NCBI GenBank assembly: GCA_023238725.1
Contig: CM041534.1
Coordinates: 19,439,803-19,503,802 of the forward strand
Direction: 5' to 3'
DNA: 64,000 bases
Source of the DNA: Scortum barcoo
Lineage: Eukaryota > Chordata > Actinopteri > Centrarchiformes > Terapontidae
Below are positions 46,301 through 58,300 of the stretch, one piece after another. Under the pieces are notes generated by a model that was given only the letters and a program-made list of their open reading frames with translations, made no database searches and was not told the DNA's origin. Made by a program: the position numbers and the translations under genes. Numbering within the stretch: position 1 is the stretch's first letter; the number at the start of each line of letters is the position of its first letter.

Positions 46301-49300
46301 GGTTTTCTCCAACTTGCTCCAAGTCGCCTTCACTTTCGAGCATCTAAAGTAACAGGATCAGAGATTTGTAGGCAACTCAAAGTGACCAGTCACAGCACTA
46401 ACAGGTACGTCTGCATCCCTGATGTGTAGTCATGAGTTCAAGTTCTTTAGTTTATTTATGTACACAGACAACAGAAACGGTTCTGTGGTGAGATGGTTGA
46501 CAAATACGCAACAACAACTCTGATTCTCAGTCAATTTCAATTTCAATTCAAACAAAAGGACCGATCATTCTTTGATTCCAAATGTGAGGCTTTGTTGCTT
46601 TTCTGTTTTATATTATTGATACAATTATATGAATTCGTAGCTGAACATCTTTGTGTTTTGGATGACATAATACACTGGAGTTGTCATCTTGAGCTTTGGG
46701 AACTTGTGATGATCTTTTTTTTTTTTTTTACGTTTTCTAACAATAGCAGAAAAGCAGCAGCTCGTGATGGAAAAACGAACGGACAGACGGACGGATCTTT
46801 AAACATCATGGCAGAGCTAAACGTTGGGTTTTCCTCATCTTACAGGGGAAAGTTACACTCAGGCCAAAAAGTTTTATGAGTTTAATGAAGTGCAGTGGCA
46901 GAATATAGTCAAGTACATTTACTAAACCGCTGTAGTCAAGTACAAATTTACTCGAGTATTTCCATTTTATGCAACTTTATACGTGTACTGCACTGCATCA
47001 CATCTTAGAGGCAAATGTTGTACTTCTTACTCCGCTGCATTGACAGCTTTTGTTACAACTTCCTGTCCAGTAAAAATCAACCTTTTTGTGTTGAGAAAAT
47101 TCTCCTCCTCCTTCAGCTAAATAAACTATTTAAACTCTCCTTGTGTCAGCTGGAAAGCTGAAAATGGGCTGTTTTTCTGACTTTTTAGATTCTCACAGGA
47201 CAGCCAAGCTACAAACATATGATGATCTTACAGACAATGATGCATTGCTGCAGATTCAACTACCTAGCAGTATATAAAGTAGTTAAAATGAGCTCAACGT
47301 CAAACATTTTTACACTTCAGAGTGGTATTAGTACTTTTACTGAAACAGGGGCTCTGAATACTTCTTCCGCCCGTGATGAAGTGTTTTTAATTGAACAGTA
47401 TGTGTCATAATTAAGTGCTATTTGATGAATCAAGTTACGATTCTGACAGGTGAGAAATACTTGAGTCTGTCAGATGTGTGTGTTTTAGTTCAAGAAATGA
47501 TGCGGAGACTGACATGTTTTCAGTAATCAAAAACAGGAAGAGACAGACATCGGCGTGGCTGCAGGCAAGAGGAGGTTCAAACTCGCACAAGACAGGAGAA
47601 GAAAACGGGAGCATGATGAAAAGGAGGAGGGAAGGAGGAAGAGGAGAATCTAAAAAAGAGAGAGAGAAAGAGAGACCACACACAGTCGGACCGTCCTCAG
47701 AGCTCAGCAGATGACAGGAATAATCCCACGTGGAGTCGTTTCATATTTCAGTCCCGGTCATCCCTGAATGTGATCAGAAAGTTCCCCGAGTTTGGCTCGG
47801 TCCGTGCCGGATGAGCACGAGAAGAATTAATGGCTACTGTAGAGTGAGACGGTCATTACTGTAAAATAAGCCTCGTCATTCAGGGCGAATCAAAGCCGGG
47901 CGCAAAGCGGAAATAATGAGCTGCTCCCTGGACGTACGCCCCCCACCCCCCACTAAACGGCTGCTTGTCAAAAGATTTAACATTTGACGTGTAATACTGA
48001 TGTAAAATTATTCTAATATAAGCTAAAATAATGTGAAAATATTCTGCCAAAAACGATTCCAGCAGACTGTAACCGAGCGAGGAGAGTTTCTGAGCGTGAA
48101 GTTTTACCAATTATTCTGAGGAGAAATTAGAGGAATAAAGCCTTCCTAAAGGTGAATAAATATGAAACAGCGGTAAGCCGATCAGAAATAAAATACCTCA
48201 GAAAGCTTTCATGAGGATTCGGTTAAATATTCAACACGTGAAATGTAAAACATAAAAAAACTTAATAAGAGCAACATAACTCCTGAGGCGCTGCAGCCGT
48301 GTTTGTTCTCTTTCTTGTTTTGACTTTTCCTTATGAGTTCATGTTTCCCCCAATTTAACAAAAGTTCAGTTCACTTTATTCACCGTAAGCACTTTGCAAA
48401 ACTTTTCTTCCTTTATGTTCATCCTTTTGGTCCGTCCTGCAAACCAAATTTAATGACTATGCGTCCAGTATTTGTTGATATATTTTATTCTGCCTGGACA
48501 GACATGACTGACGGAGAAACTGCCTAAAAACAAAGAAATTGCTGGTCTAAACAGGAGTGTGAGAGATGCCAAAGTTACACTACACTCGCTACTAAAAAGA
48601 ATAACTCCCAGATAGATTTTGGAGGGAGGAAAAACACGGCTACACTCGACTCTGTAAAAGGTTTAAGTTTTCCTGAATCTCTGAACGCACCCAACATAGC
48701 AGCTTTAATGTACTTCACCTCAGAGCTGCACAGACAAAGCCTGTTGTCACCACTAAACTAGATAATTCGACTGAGTGAAGTGAAGTTAATCTTTGGCATG
48801 AGGTTAGAGGACATGACCCTTGAGTCCTCAGGTGAGACAGCTGGAGTGAACCTCTCTTATAAAACCTCCTTGGATTTACTCTTTGGAAAGTGCTGCTCTC
48901 TACTTATTTACTTCTCATGTATCCTAGTTGAAACTTTTTTTTTTTCATGAATTTTACCAACCTTTATTCGAAGGCGGACAGTGTACAGACAAGACAGGAA
49001 ATGACAGAGTGGATTGAATGGATGGACGGCGCTGTAGTGATGCTCTAATGTTTCTTCTAATGTGGATTTCAATATATTCTGTTACCTGTTCTGTGTCAGG
49101 TGGAGGAAGGTGGACCTCCAGTTATCATTAATTTGTCAAACAAGTAGTCAACGACACAGATAATCAACAGCTTTCACAGGCACCACTTAGTGACTGGGAG
49201 GTAGTTGTAATGTGGATTATTATTCTGTCCTAAAGCAGGAGGTGATGTTCAAAAATAGAAGTTGGGTGTATTTTTCATATCGTATACTGTATCTTTTTAA

Positions 49301-52300
49301 TACAAAATAATGCAGACTAAAAGAGAAACACGTTCTCTCTCTGCTTTTAAAATCTCCTCCGTCATCGGTCCTTGTTTCTGGAGTAATACTGACGATCCTC
49401 TCACCTTGTCTCGCTCCTTCTCCTTCAGTTTGTCCATGGATCTCTTCAGTCCCTCCTCCAGCAGGTCCATCAGCCTCACCGTGTCTCCGGACCGGGTCTT
49501 AAACTTCTTCCTGAACAAAAAAAAAAAAAAGAAAGAAAAAGCACAAGTTGAGCGAGGAGGAAACTTTTACTGGTGAACTCCATAATTCAAGAAACTACAT
49601 TATTTCTCAGTGTGCTAAACAAAAGAGAACGATTTAGAGGCTGTGCAGAGAGCCAGACGTCTCGACATCCACGAACACAACTTTTTTTTCCGGGCTACAC
49701 TCGGGTTACACTTTCCGTCGACAATAATCATCACAAGAACAAACTATTACATTACTTCTGCTTGCCGACGCCTCGGAGCGGCACATTTTGTACAATCGAG
49801 CAAATCAGATGAACATTACAAGCAGAACATGAGCCAAAAATGTAATAACCCCCCCTCCCTCCCTCACCAGTTTACTTGCAGCTATAACAGCTCCCCCCGT
49901 GGCTGCGTTAAGCCCTTATTGTCTGGATGAGCGATTATGAAAACAGCATGATAAATTTCTAATGGCTTTTTGAGAGTAGCGCAGACATTTGTGGGGCCAA
50001 TAATTACGCCCCCTCAGGTTAATGCCGGGCGTTTAGCAGCACTTAGTTACGGCCTCTGCGAAGTGCGTAACGTCAACCTTACGCCTGGGCTTGGCTCTTC
50101 TCCTCTGGACGATTGATTGGGACAAAACAACGGCGTGACAGATAGAGTTCAAAATTACGGAGCCTGCTCACCTATCAGCCGCACGGTAATCGCAGCTTAC
50201 TGTAAAAAGGGAAGTAAATATCACGCGGGGGTGTACAGCACACGCAGCGTAAATACGGACGCGGTACACTGGGACGACGGAGGGATTGTGAGGAAACTGA
50301 GAACGTCAGGAAAGGGTGAAGGAGAAGATGGAGGAGAGGTCAAGGAGAAAAAGAGGATGATGATGATGATGATGCAGAGCAAACAGACACGGCATTAAAA
50401 ATACAATTCTCAGTGGTTTTTATTAAGGATGCTTCTTCTTGTTTATTCCAACTGGTGCATTATTTTTTTTTATAATTTCATTATCATTCACATTTTACTC
50501 ATCAATTTAATTGCTGGGATTTAGGAGCAAGACTGTTTACCATTAAAAATGCAATCATTTTTCCTTTTCAAGCTGTTAATTGTGTTGTCTTTTTATTTAT
50601 TTTTTTTTTTTAAATGGAGGTCTAATAATTAAATATAATCAAAATGCAGGTTCTGCTTGACGCGGTCATATTTAATTATTATTCTTTACTAAACTTTTCT
50701 GAAGCTTGGAGTGTTTTTGTTTGAGTTTTTGGCATTTTTAAAGCTCGAGTTAAGTCACAAGTCTGAGTTTCTATAAGTCTGTCCTGAGATCAGCTTTCAA
50801 ATCTCAAAGCAGCAGCACCGTTTACTCTTAATGACTCATCAGCAGCCATTTAGGACAACTGAGCGTTTTGAAACCTTGAGTGAGTTCATTTCAACCAATT
50901 TTCCCTCATTTTTAACCTCTGCAATTGCAAAACACCGCAAAATGCGGATAAATCTGACTGCTTTCGATTTGCACTTCAAGCATAAGACAAGATGGTGTAA
51001 TCTTATTTAATAGCGGTTTGGTATGTTTGAATATCCGCAAAGTTCTTTTGGACAACAAACTCAAAAAAACAAAAAAAAAAAAACATGCAGGATGCTGCTG
51101 GCTGTTTGTCTCTTTGTGGTGTGTTCATGTTCAACTTTTGATAATGTGTGATAATGTCCTTGGACAAGATAATGAACCCCAAGTTGGTGTGTGAATGGCA
51201 TACATTGTATAGCGCTTTGAGTGGTTGTAAGTCTTGAAAAGCGCTATTTAAGTGCAAGCTCATTTACTATTTACCGATAAAAGATCATTTGTGAGCCAGT
51301 TTGGTGTGTTGACTCAAACATAAGAGTAAGAGATTTGTCTTTGGGACTTTGGACACAGCAGTCAGTCTCAGCGATGAACTAGATACTGAACTTATGATAA
51401 TGTTTATTTTAGAAGTTGAAACTCCATCCGATGTTGTTGTTGTCCAACTTTTAATTACTGCTGTCCACCTACCACAGAACTTTTCTGCTGCCTCCTATTC
51501 CTCCTCACACGCTGAGTAATAACTGCTTTGCATCCTTGTGTAACTGCGTCGGTAGTTCAAACACTGACTGTGCCGTTTGTGGGCGCCGTATATTTGCCTT
51601 TTTATTTGTCAATGCAGTCGTGTAGTAAAATCCTGTTTATACGCATGATAATAAATGTCATAAAAACATGAAGCAGTGGCGATAAAGACACACCGAAGGA
51701 CGTCCGGATGATTATATCGTTCGCCGCCGGTCTTTTGTTGCTGCTCTGATGACAGTGATTTGAGTGATTTCAGTGAGTCAGAGATTTCGTGTTAGACTGT
51801 TATTACTCCGCGCGCAGCTGCAACTACAACACACACATTTAACAATCTCCGTGTCAACACTGGCAGTCGATGAATCTAGACCGTCGAACGATCCATTAAA
51901 GACTCACTTGTCTTCGCCCAGCACCACCCCGAATCCTGCGTGCTCCACCCGGGTCACCTGCGGGTTGTACCAGCCGATCATCTGAGCCGCAGCAAACACC
52001 ACCTGGAAGTGTGTGCCCTGAAAGAAAACACACACAGTGACATAAATGTCGTGTTGCACTTTCCAGATAAAGAGAAGACTTCCTGTGTGTCACTGCTGCA
52101 AACAAAACTGAGTCCTGTCCAGCTGTAGAGCTCACAAATATAAATACTGATTAAAAAAAGTCCACTGAACTCGTCTGTGTCCATTTTTAGACTCTCTTGC
52201 AACATTTACGATTCCTATAATGACTTTTTTTGTAGATTAGAATAAGAAGTATTCAGTCATACCAACACACGGCGATGCTTTAAGCTAGATGCCAACATGA

Positions 52301-55300
52301 TACAATCATTAGTCAGTATAATGTTTGCCATGTTCATCACAGATTTTCTAATAAACACAGAGTACGGTTGAGGCTGATGGGAACGCCTTTAGCTTTCTGG
52401 GCGTTTTGGTCGTAAACCAAATCACTGGACAAATACGAAATTGGACATAATGACGGCGCTACATGAAAAGTCAGAATGATTACAATTCATCCCGAAGGGC
52501 CGGGAGGTGTCTGAACAAAATGTCACGGCGATCCATCAGATAGCCGTCGAGCTGTCTGTGGGGGGTGGGGGGGGGGTCAGAGGATCGCCAATGTCGGGCG
52601 GATTCATCCTCTGGGCACCATCAATGTTCGAACCAAATTTAGAGTGAATCCGGGGAGTGGATGTTGAGAAAGAGCGCTTAGCAGAATGAGCGGTAACAAC
52701 ACACTGATCCCTTTCCGTCATTTAAGATGCTGTCACTGTCACCCTGGTAACATTTCCGACAGGTTGCCTTATAGGTTTAATTCGAGTCAGACTGCAGACA
52801 TCCCTCTCGTCCTTCCTTCCCTTTTATGTGCTTCTGCTGAGGAGGAGGATGACGGCGATGAGGTCTGTCTTAATAACCGACACCGTCTGTGACGCAGCTG
52901 ATGACTGGCATGTAGGAAGGATGAATTGTAAGTGGCAGTCTGGGTGTCACAAATACTTTTATCTCAAGAAAAAAAAAGACAAGCACATTAGAAAAAAGGG
53001 TCTACCATTTCAGCCTCCAATAGGGTGGATTTGTGCCAAGACTTTCTAAGACTGACAAAAAAATCTGATTTAAAAGGCAGATTTTTTTTTTTCTTCCTTC
53101 ACCTGCATCTTGAAGAAGCGCAGAAGTAAAACTTAGTTCTGGGCTAACAGGACTGAAACTACTGTGAGCAAATAGTCCCTCCGCTCCCTATTAGATATTT
53201 TAGATTTGAGCCCCCCCCCCTTCTTTTGTTTACCTTTTTCCTCGCAGGTTTCTTTGTTTTCTGTCCAGCTCTTGTATTTGCACGCTGTCATCCTCCTCCC
53301 CATCTGAACTCCTCTGTTCATGCTTCCCTCTCTCTCTCTCTCTCTCTCCACCCACCTGTCCGCTGTCTGTGACATAGATGATGATGTCGGCTTTCTCCTC
53401 GAAGAGTCGCTGGTGCAGGGCGGCGAGGTCCGACGTGTCGTAGGTGTACCCGCCCGTCGGACTTGACGACGGTGAGGGGGATGGACTGACCCGGGGAGAA
53501 GATGATCTTGCGACCTTCGTCCAGCTCCACGAAGCCTGAGGGAGGGGGGGAAAAGGGGAGACAGAGAGAAGAAACAAAAAGAAATGAAAGACGGTTGGAT
53601 GTGCAAAGAAAAGGTGGTGGGGGGTAGAAATGAAAGAAGGGAAAATGACATAAATGGTGGTTAAAAGGGAAAGACAGTAATAATATGGGTATGATTGGAG
53701 AGAAAAAAAAAGAGAGGGGAGATAATGAGTGAAACTGAGAATGAATAAAGTGCATTGAGGGTAAAAATGAAGAAATTGGACAACCAAAAAAAAAACAGTT
53801 AGGGACTGTTAGGATTTAGAAGAGGCCATAAATGAGACAATACTGCCCCCTAGTGGTCAGGCAGGGAACCGGCAGACTGCAATTGTGACAAAAGAACAAA
53901 TTTAATGTTGAGGATCTTTTCAGTATTATTAGTGATCAACAAAGCCTTTAATATATAAGGACATAAAAGGTACTTGAACACTTCAGAGTTAAGACAGAGT
54001 CAAATTGAGAGCAAATGAAGACAAAGAAATAAAAAGTCCTCAGCTATCCCCTTTGACCGTCTGCACGCTGACCTTTCTCCTCGAACTCCTTCACCACCTT
54101 CGTCATCATGTCCTGATAGTACGACTCTCCTCTCTCGATGATCTGGATGTCCAGGCAGTCGTAAACCCTCTGAAACTCTGAAACAGAAACTCACAGTGAC
54201 CATCCGAGTGCTCGTTTTAAGAGCAATTTAAAAAAAAAAGACTAAATGCAAAGTTACAAAATATTTTTCAGGAATTTGTTTTGTAATAAACCTAAAGTCT
54301 ACATCTCCCTGCCTACATTACCCAGCAACCCTTTAAAAACATTCCCAAAGCCTCCAAATTCAGCTGGGTGTTAGGCTGTCGAGCTGACATTAGTAACATC
54401 AAACGATTTCACAGTTGGGTAGTTCATCTCTTCGTCTTTACTAATATATCTGCTGATCAACATTCGACATGCTCGCAGTATCTACAGTTCATGTCCCCAA
54501 AGAAAAAAACATTCAAACTACAAAGCGGAGCCACAAAGTGTACCAGCAGCAGCTTTGTGTGATTATTTCTTTTGATATTATAATCTGATAATAAACAGAT
54601 TAACTGGTGGGCAGTCTACCTCTACGGGACACATCACAGATCAGGTTCCAGGCCTTAATGAAGTCGGGCTCTTTGCTCTGCAGCCTGACGACACACTGAT
54701 ACGCCCGCTTCTTGAAGTCCTCGTCCTCGTCGAAACGCTTCTTCGACTCCTGGCCGGGGGAAGAGCAGGATGAGGAGGAGGAGGAGGAGAAATGAGACAG
54801 AAAACAAAGAAAATGAGAGTACAGCAGATCAAACGGAGCAGGGTGGGTGATGTGAGACGTAAATGAGGTGTGGAGAGAAATGAGGGAAGACGAAAGCAGA
54901 AGGAACACATAATGTTCTGCGTTTTTTTCCTTTATATTACTCATATGAATATATAAACACAAATTCACATACTGTAAGTGAATTTGCATGCAATATAAAA
55001 AAAATAAAACGAGACATATGCGTGGTGATGCTTCAGAGAGGGATGAAACTGCAGCCAAAAGTACATGGAAGTAAACTAAAAGGTCAAATATATAGATAAT
55101 GCGCTACTGGAAAACAGTATTTTTTGACAAAGCACCAAAAATTTAACATTATTTGGGACTTTTCAACAGCTGAAACATACAGCTATGCAGTATTACAGTT
55201 ACTATGCCTCCAGCTGGGAGTTGCTTTAGCTGCGGTGGAAAATGGAGAGACATAATCAATGGAGTCATAACTGACTTTGTAGAAGGCCTGCAGGTCGCTG

Positions 55301-58300
55301 ATGGGCGGGGAGACGGTCAGGTAGTTGGGGAATTTATCCTGCAGGTGGGCGATCAGCATCCCAAACTGCGTCCCCCAGTCTCCCACGTGGTTCAACCTGA
55401 GAACAAACAGTGTCAGAAGCTGTCATTTATCTTCTACACCTGAAGCATCCATTTATCTGTCCAACACCCCAGACAGATTTAGTTTAGATTTAGAAAGATG
55501 AATGTTTTACTTGTTAACTATTAGCATTTTAGGGTGTTGCAATACTATTCTCATGTTGGCGGTCATGTCAGTGAACCTCCATTATTCATTAACATACATT
55601 TTGATGCTCACTGCAGGTATGTGCTTCCTGTTTGTACCTTAGGTTGATTATTAGTTTGAGAATCAGAAACACTACAAGCTGAACGTCAGATTGCTCACTG
55701 ATGCAAACTGTAGGCGTGTGCTTTAGCGCATTAACATGTTGTATTAGTTGTGCTGTGTTAGCAGACGTATAGAGCTGAGCTTTTGTTTTTCGTGAGCAGT
55801 GGCCGAACTGACCTGAGAACGTCATAGCCCAGAAACTCAAAGAGCCGACACATGCTGTCCCCGATGATGGTGGAGCGCAGGTGGCCCACGTGCATCTCTT
55901 TGGCAATGTTGGGAGAGGAGAAATCCACCACCACCTGGAAAACACACACGTAAGTACAACTAATAATGAGTAAACTATAAATAGAAAGACCTGTGAGACT
56001 TAAAACAAACCTAACTTCAGCAGTAAGGTTCAGCTATTATCTCACAAATATGATCTACATCTTCCTATACTATCAATACTAATAACATGTTTCTATTATT
56101 TATTATTATTGTGATCATTACTGTCATCTGTGAGTGTGACTTTTGGTGTTTGCTGCAGTCTGACAGCTGTTCCTCTCTGGAGACAATCAAATAATAAAAT
56201 GAACACTATTTAGTTTGATAGCTGATGAATTGAGGAAAGGAACAAAAAAAAAGTTAACAATTAACTCCAAAACTGGCCTTTGTAACAGTCAAATCTTATC
56301 ATCATGTATTTTATCTATTTTTTTATCTAAATGTTACTTTGCATTGTGAACTTTGTACAAGATGTATAGCTTTCACTTGTATTTATTAGGATCTGACTTC
56401 CACCAGCTGCTCATTTCCATGCACATAACAGAAGTGGATGTAAACAAGCATTCATTTATGGTATTTTCAGGAAATTGGGTTTAAATTTGCACCACATTTT
56501 AATGGAAACCTGTGGCGTAAGATCTGGTGCGACAGATGAGACAGAATATAGAAGAACAATACGTCTGCATGTTTTATTAAACCAATGAGCCAGTTTTCTC
56601 TTCCAATCCACCTCCTCTACAGTGAAAAACAAACGTGGGGAACACCACCTGCGCTGACCTCACTCTCATGATCTGAAGCTCTTTAAAATATCTGCATCGG
56701 GCTACGTGCCACATGTGCGACTGACCTTCTTCCTGGAGGCCAGCGGGGGCGGCTGCACTCCGTTGATCAGCAGGTTGCTCAAAAGTTTGGACACGATCGC
56801 CTTCTTCAGGTGGATGTTGATGAACCCTGAAGAAGACAAAAAAAAAAAAAAAAGAAAAGAAGGAGGGACAATGAGAACAATATATCTAATACTAAAGAAA
56901 CTTCATCTGATTATCTGAAAAATTCAAATAAACTGTGTTGTATTTCCAGTAATATTTGTCACTTATCTATTCATCCAGCCATTGCTAATGTATTTCATAA
57001 GTTTTGTTGAGAAACAGTTGACATTGAAATCCAGCAGCTTGCCAACACAACTTGTTTTTCAGCAACGTCTGAGTAAACTGACTTTTCTGATGTTTGATTT
57101 TATATTTTTCAAAAATGTAAAGCTTATTAAAATGAACTAAATAATTTTATTTTATCTTGATATTATATTATAACTTTATTTTAAACTTGATATTACTTTT
57201 AAAATCTGAATTACTGGTACTTTTTTCACATTATTCATTCATTTTTCACTGATTTTCTAATGTGGTCTATGTTACCTGAAGATAGTAATGTTTATATTGT
57301 AGTTTTTTGTTCAATAAAAGCAAAAAAAAAAGGAAACTCTAAAATATATATACACAGAACAAAAAAAGCGCAGGAAGCAGCAAAGAAAACAGCTAAGAAA
57401 TCTCCCTCCAATGCTGCCTTCAAAATTGAGATGAATCTCCGTCCGGTGACTCGTGTCTGTACCTGGTCCTGCGATTTCAGTTTTCTGGATGAGCTTGTTT
57501 TCTGGAAGGTTCTGGACGATCTTCTCAGCAATCTCCCTCGGGTTGATTTTCATTCCCTTCGCCTTAAGCATCTGCAACGCGACAAAGTCAGAGACAGTTT
57601 GGCTTTAAGATGTGTTAAATGAACCGATACCAAGTACTAATGTTCCACTTTACATCACCAGAGAGAAACTTTTTTTTGTTCAAAGTTTGATATATTGGAT
57701 TTTCACAGATGTTAAAACCTGCTGTTAGTATGCTGGTTCAGCTGTTGGATCACGACAGAATAATAAACGCAGCTCTTTTATGATGAAAAAGCCTCTTAAT
57801 GCGATCAGATCACTGTAAAAGCTTATTTTTGTTAGTAAGAGAGACTTTTTCAGGGTGTGTAAACTCACTGAGACTTTCATTTAACCCCAGCTGAAGGGTT
57901 ATTTTCTATGATCCACAGTCGGCAGTCTCACCTGGGCCATGGCCATGGCGCTGTTGCACTGGTAGTCTCCAAACTTGGCCTGCTGGTTGGGCGCGACGGC
58001 CAGCGGAGGGTTGTCCAGCTCGGGGCAGGAAGCCCGGATGGCCTCGCCGAAAATCTCCTGAAGCCGCTGGTTGATGTTCATCATGGATTTACCGCAGTAG
58101 GCCCTGTCCTCCTGCAGGCTCTGGGGACACGATGATAAAGTGTGAGGAGGAAGCAGAGGAAAATACAAAGCTTGTGCCAGTGCAGCGAAGTGCAACATGA
58201 TGCAATTGCTCTCCTGATTTTGAGCGTTAAATACTGAACACAACTAACCACAAACTATGAATCATTCCCGCCTTTAAAAATAAAATGAAATAGTAATTAA

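Larger units (their letters stand above)
42894..49404. other. rars1 intron 12, repeat-rich
   Basis: 6.5 kb, the largest intron. It carries at least five dispersed-repeat copies (43289, 43440, 44160, 45790, 46885) and several homopolymers, and no conserved coding frame. Confidence 0.65.
49511..51907. other. rars1 intron 11
   Basis: 2.4 kb. It contains an (ATG)n microsatellite (50355-50375) and a tRNA-SINE/hAT-like fragment at 51140-51275. CpG is raised around 49980-50290 without a recognisable gene. Confidence 0.55.

Noticed and set aside
53133..53787. Minus-strand open frames of 145-185 codons around rars1 exon 10
   Set aside because: Only the exon portion is coding. The rest is translation of the purine/pyrimidine tract in the introns.
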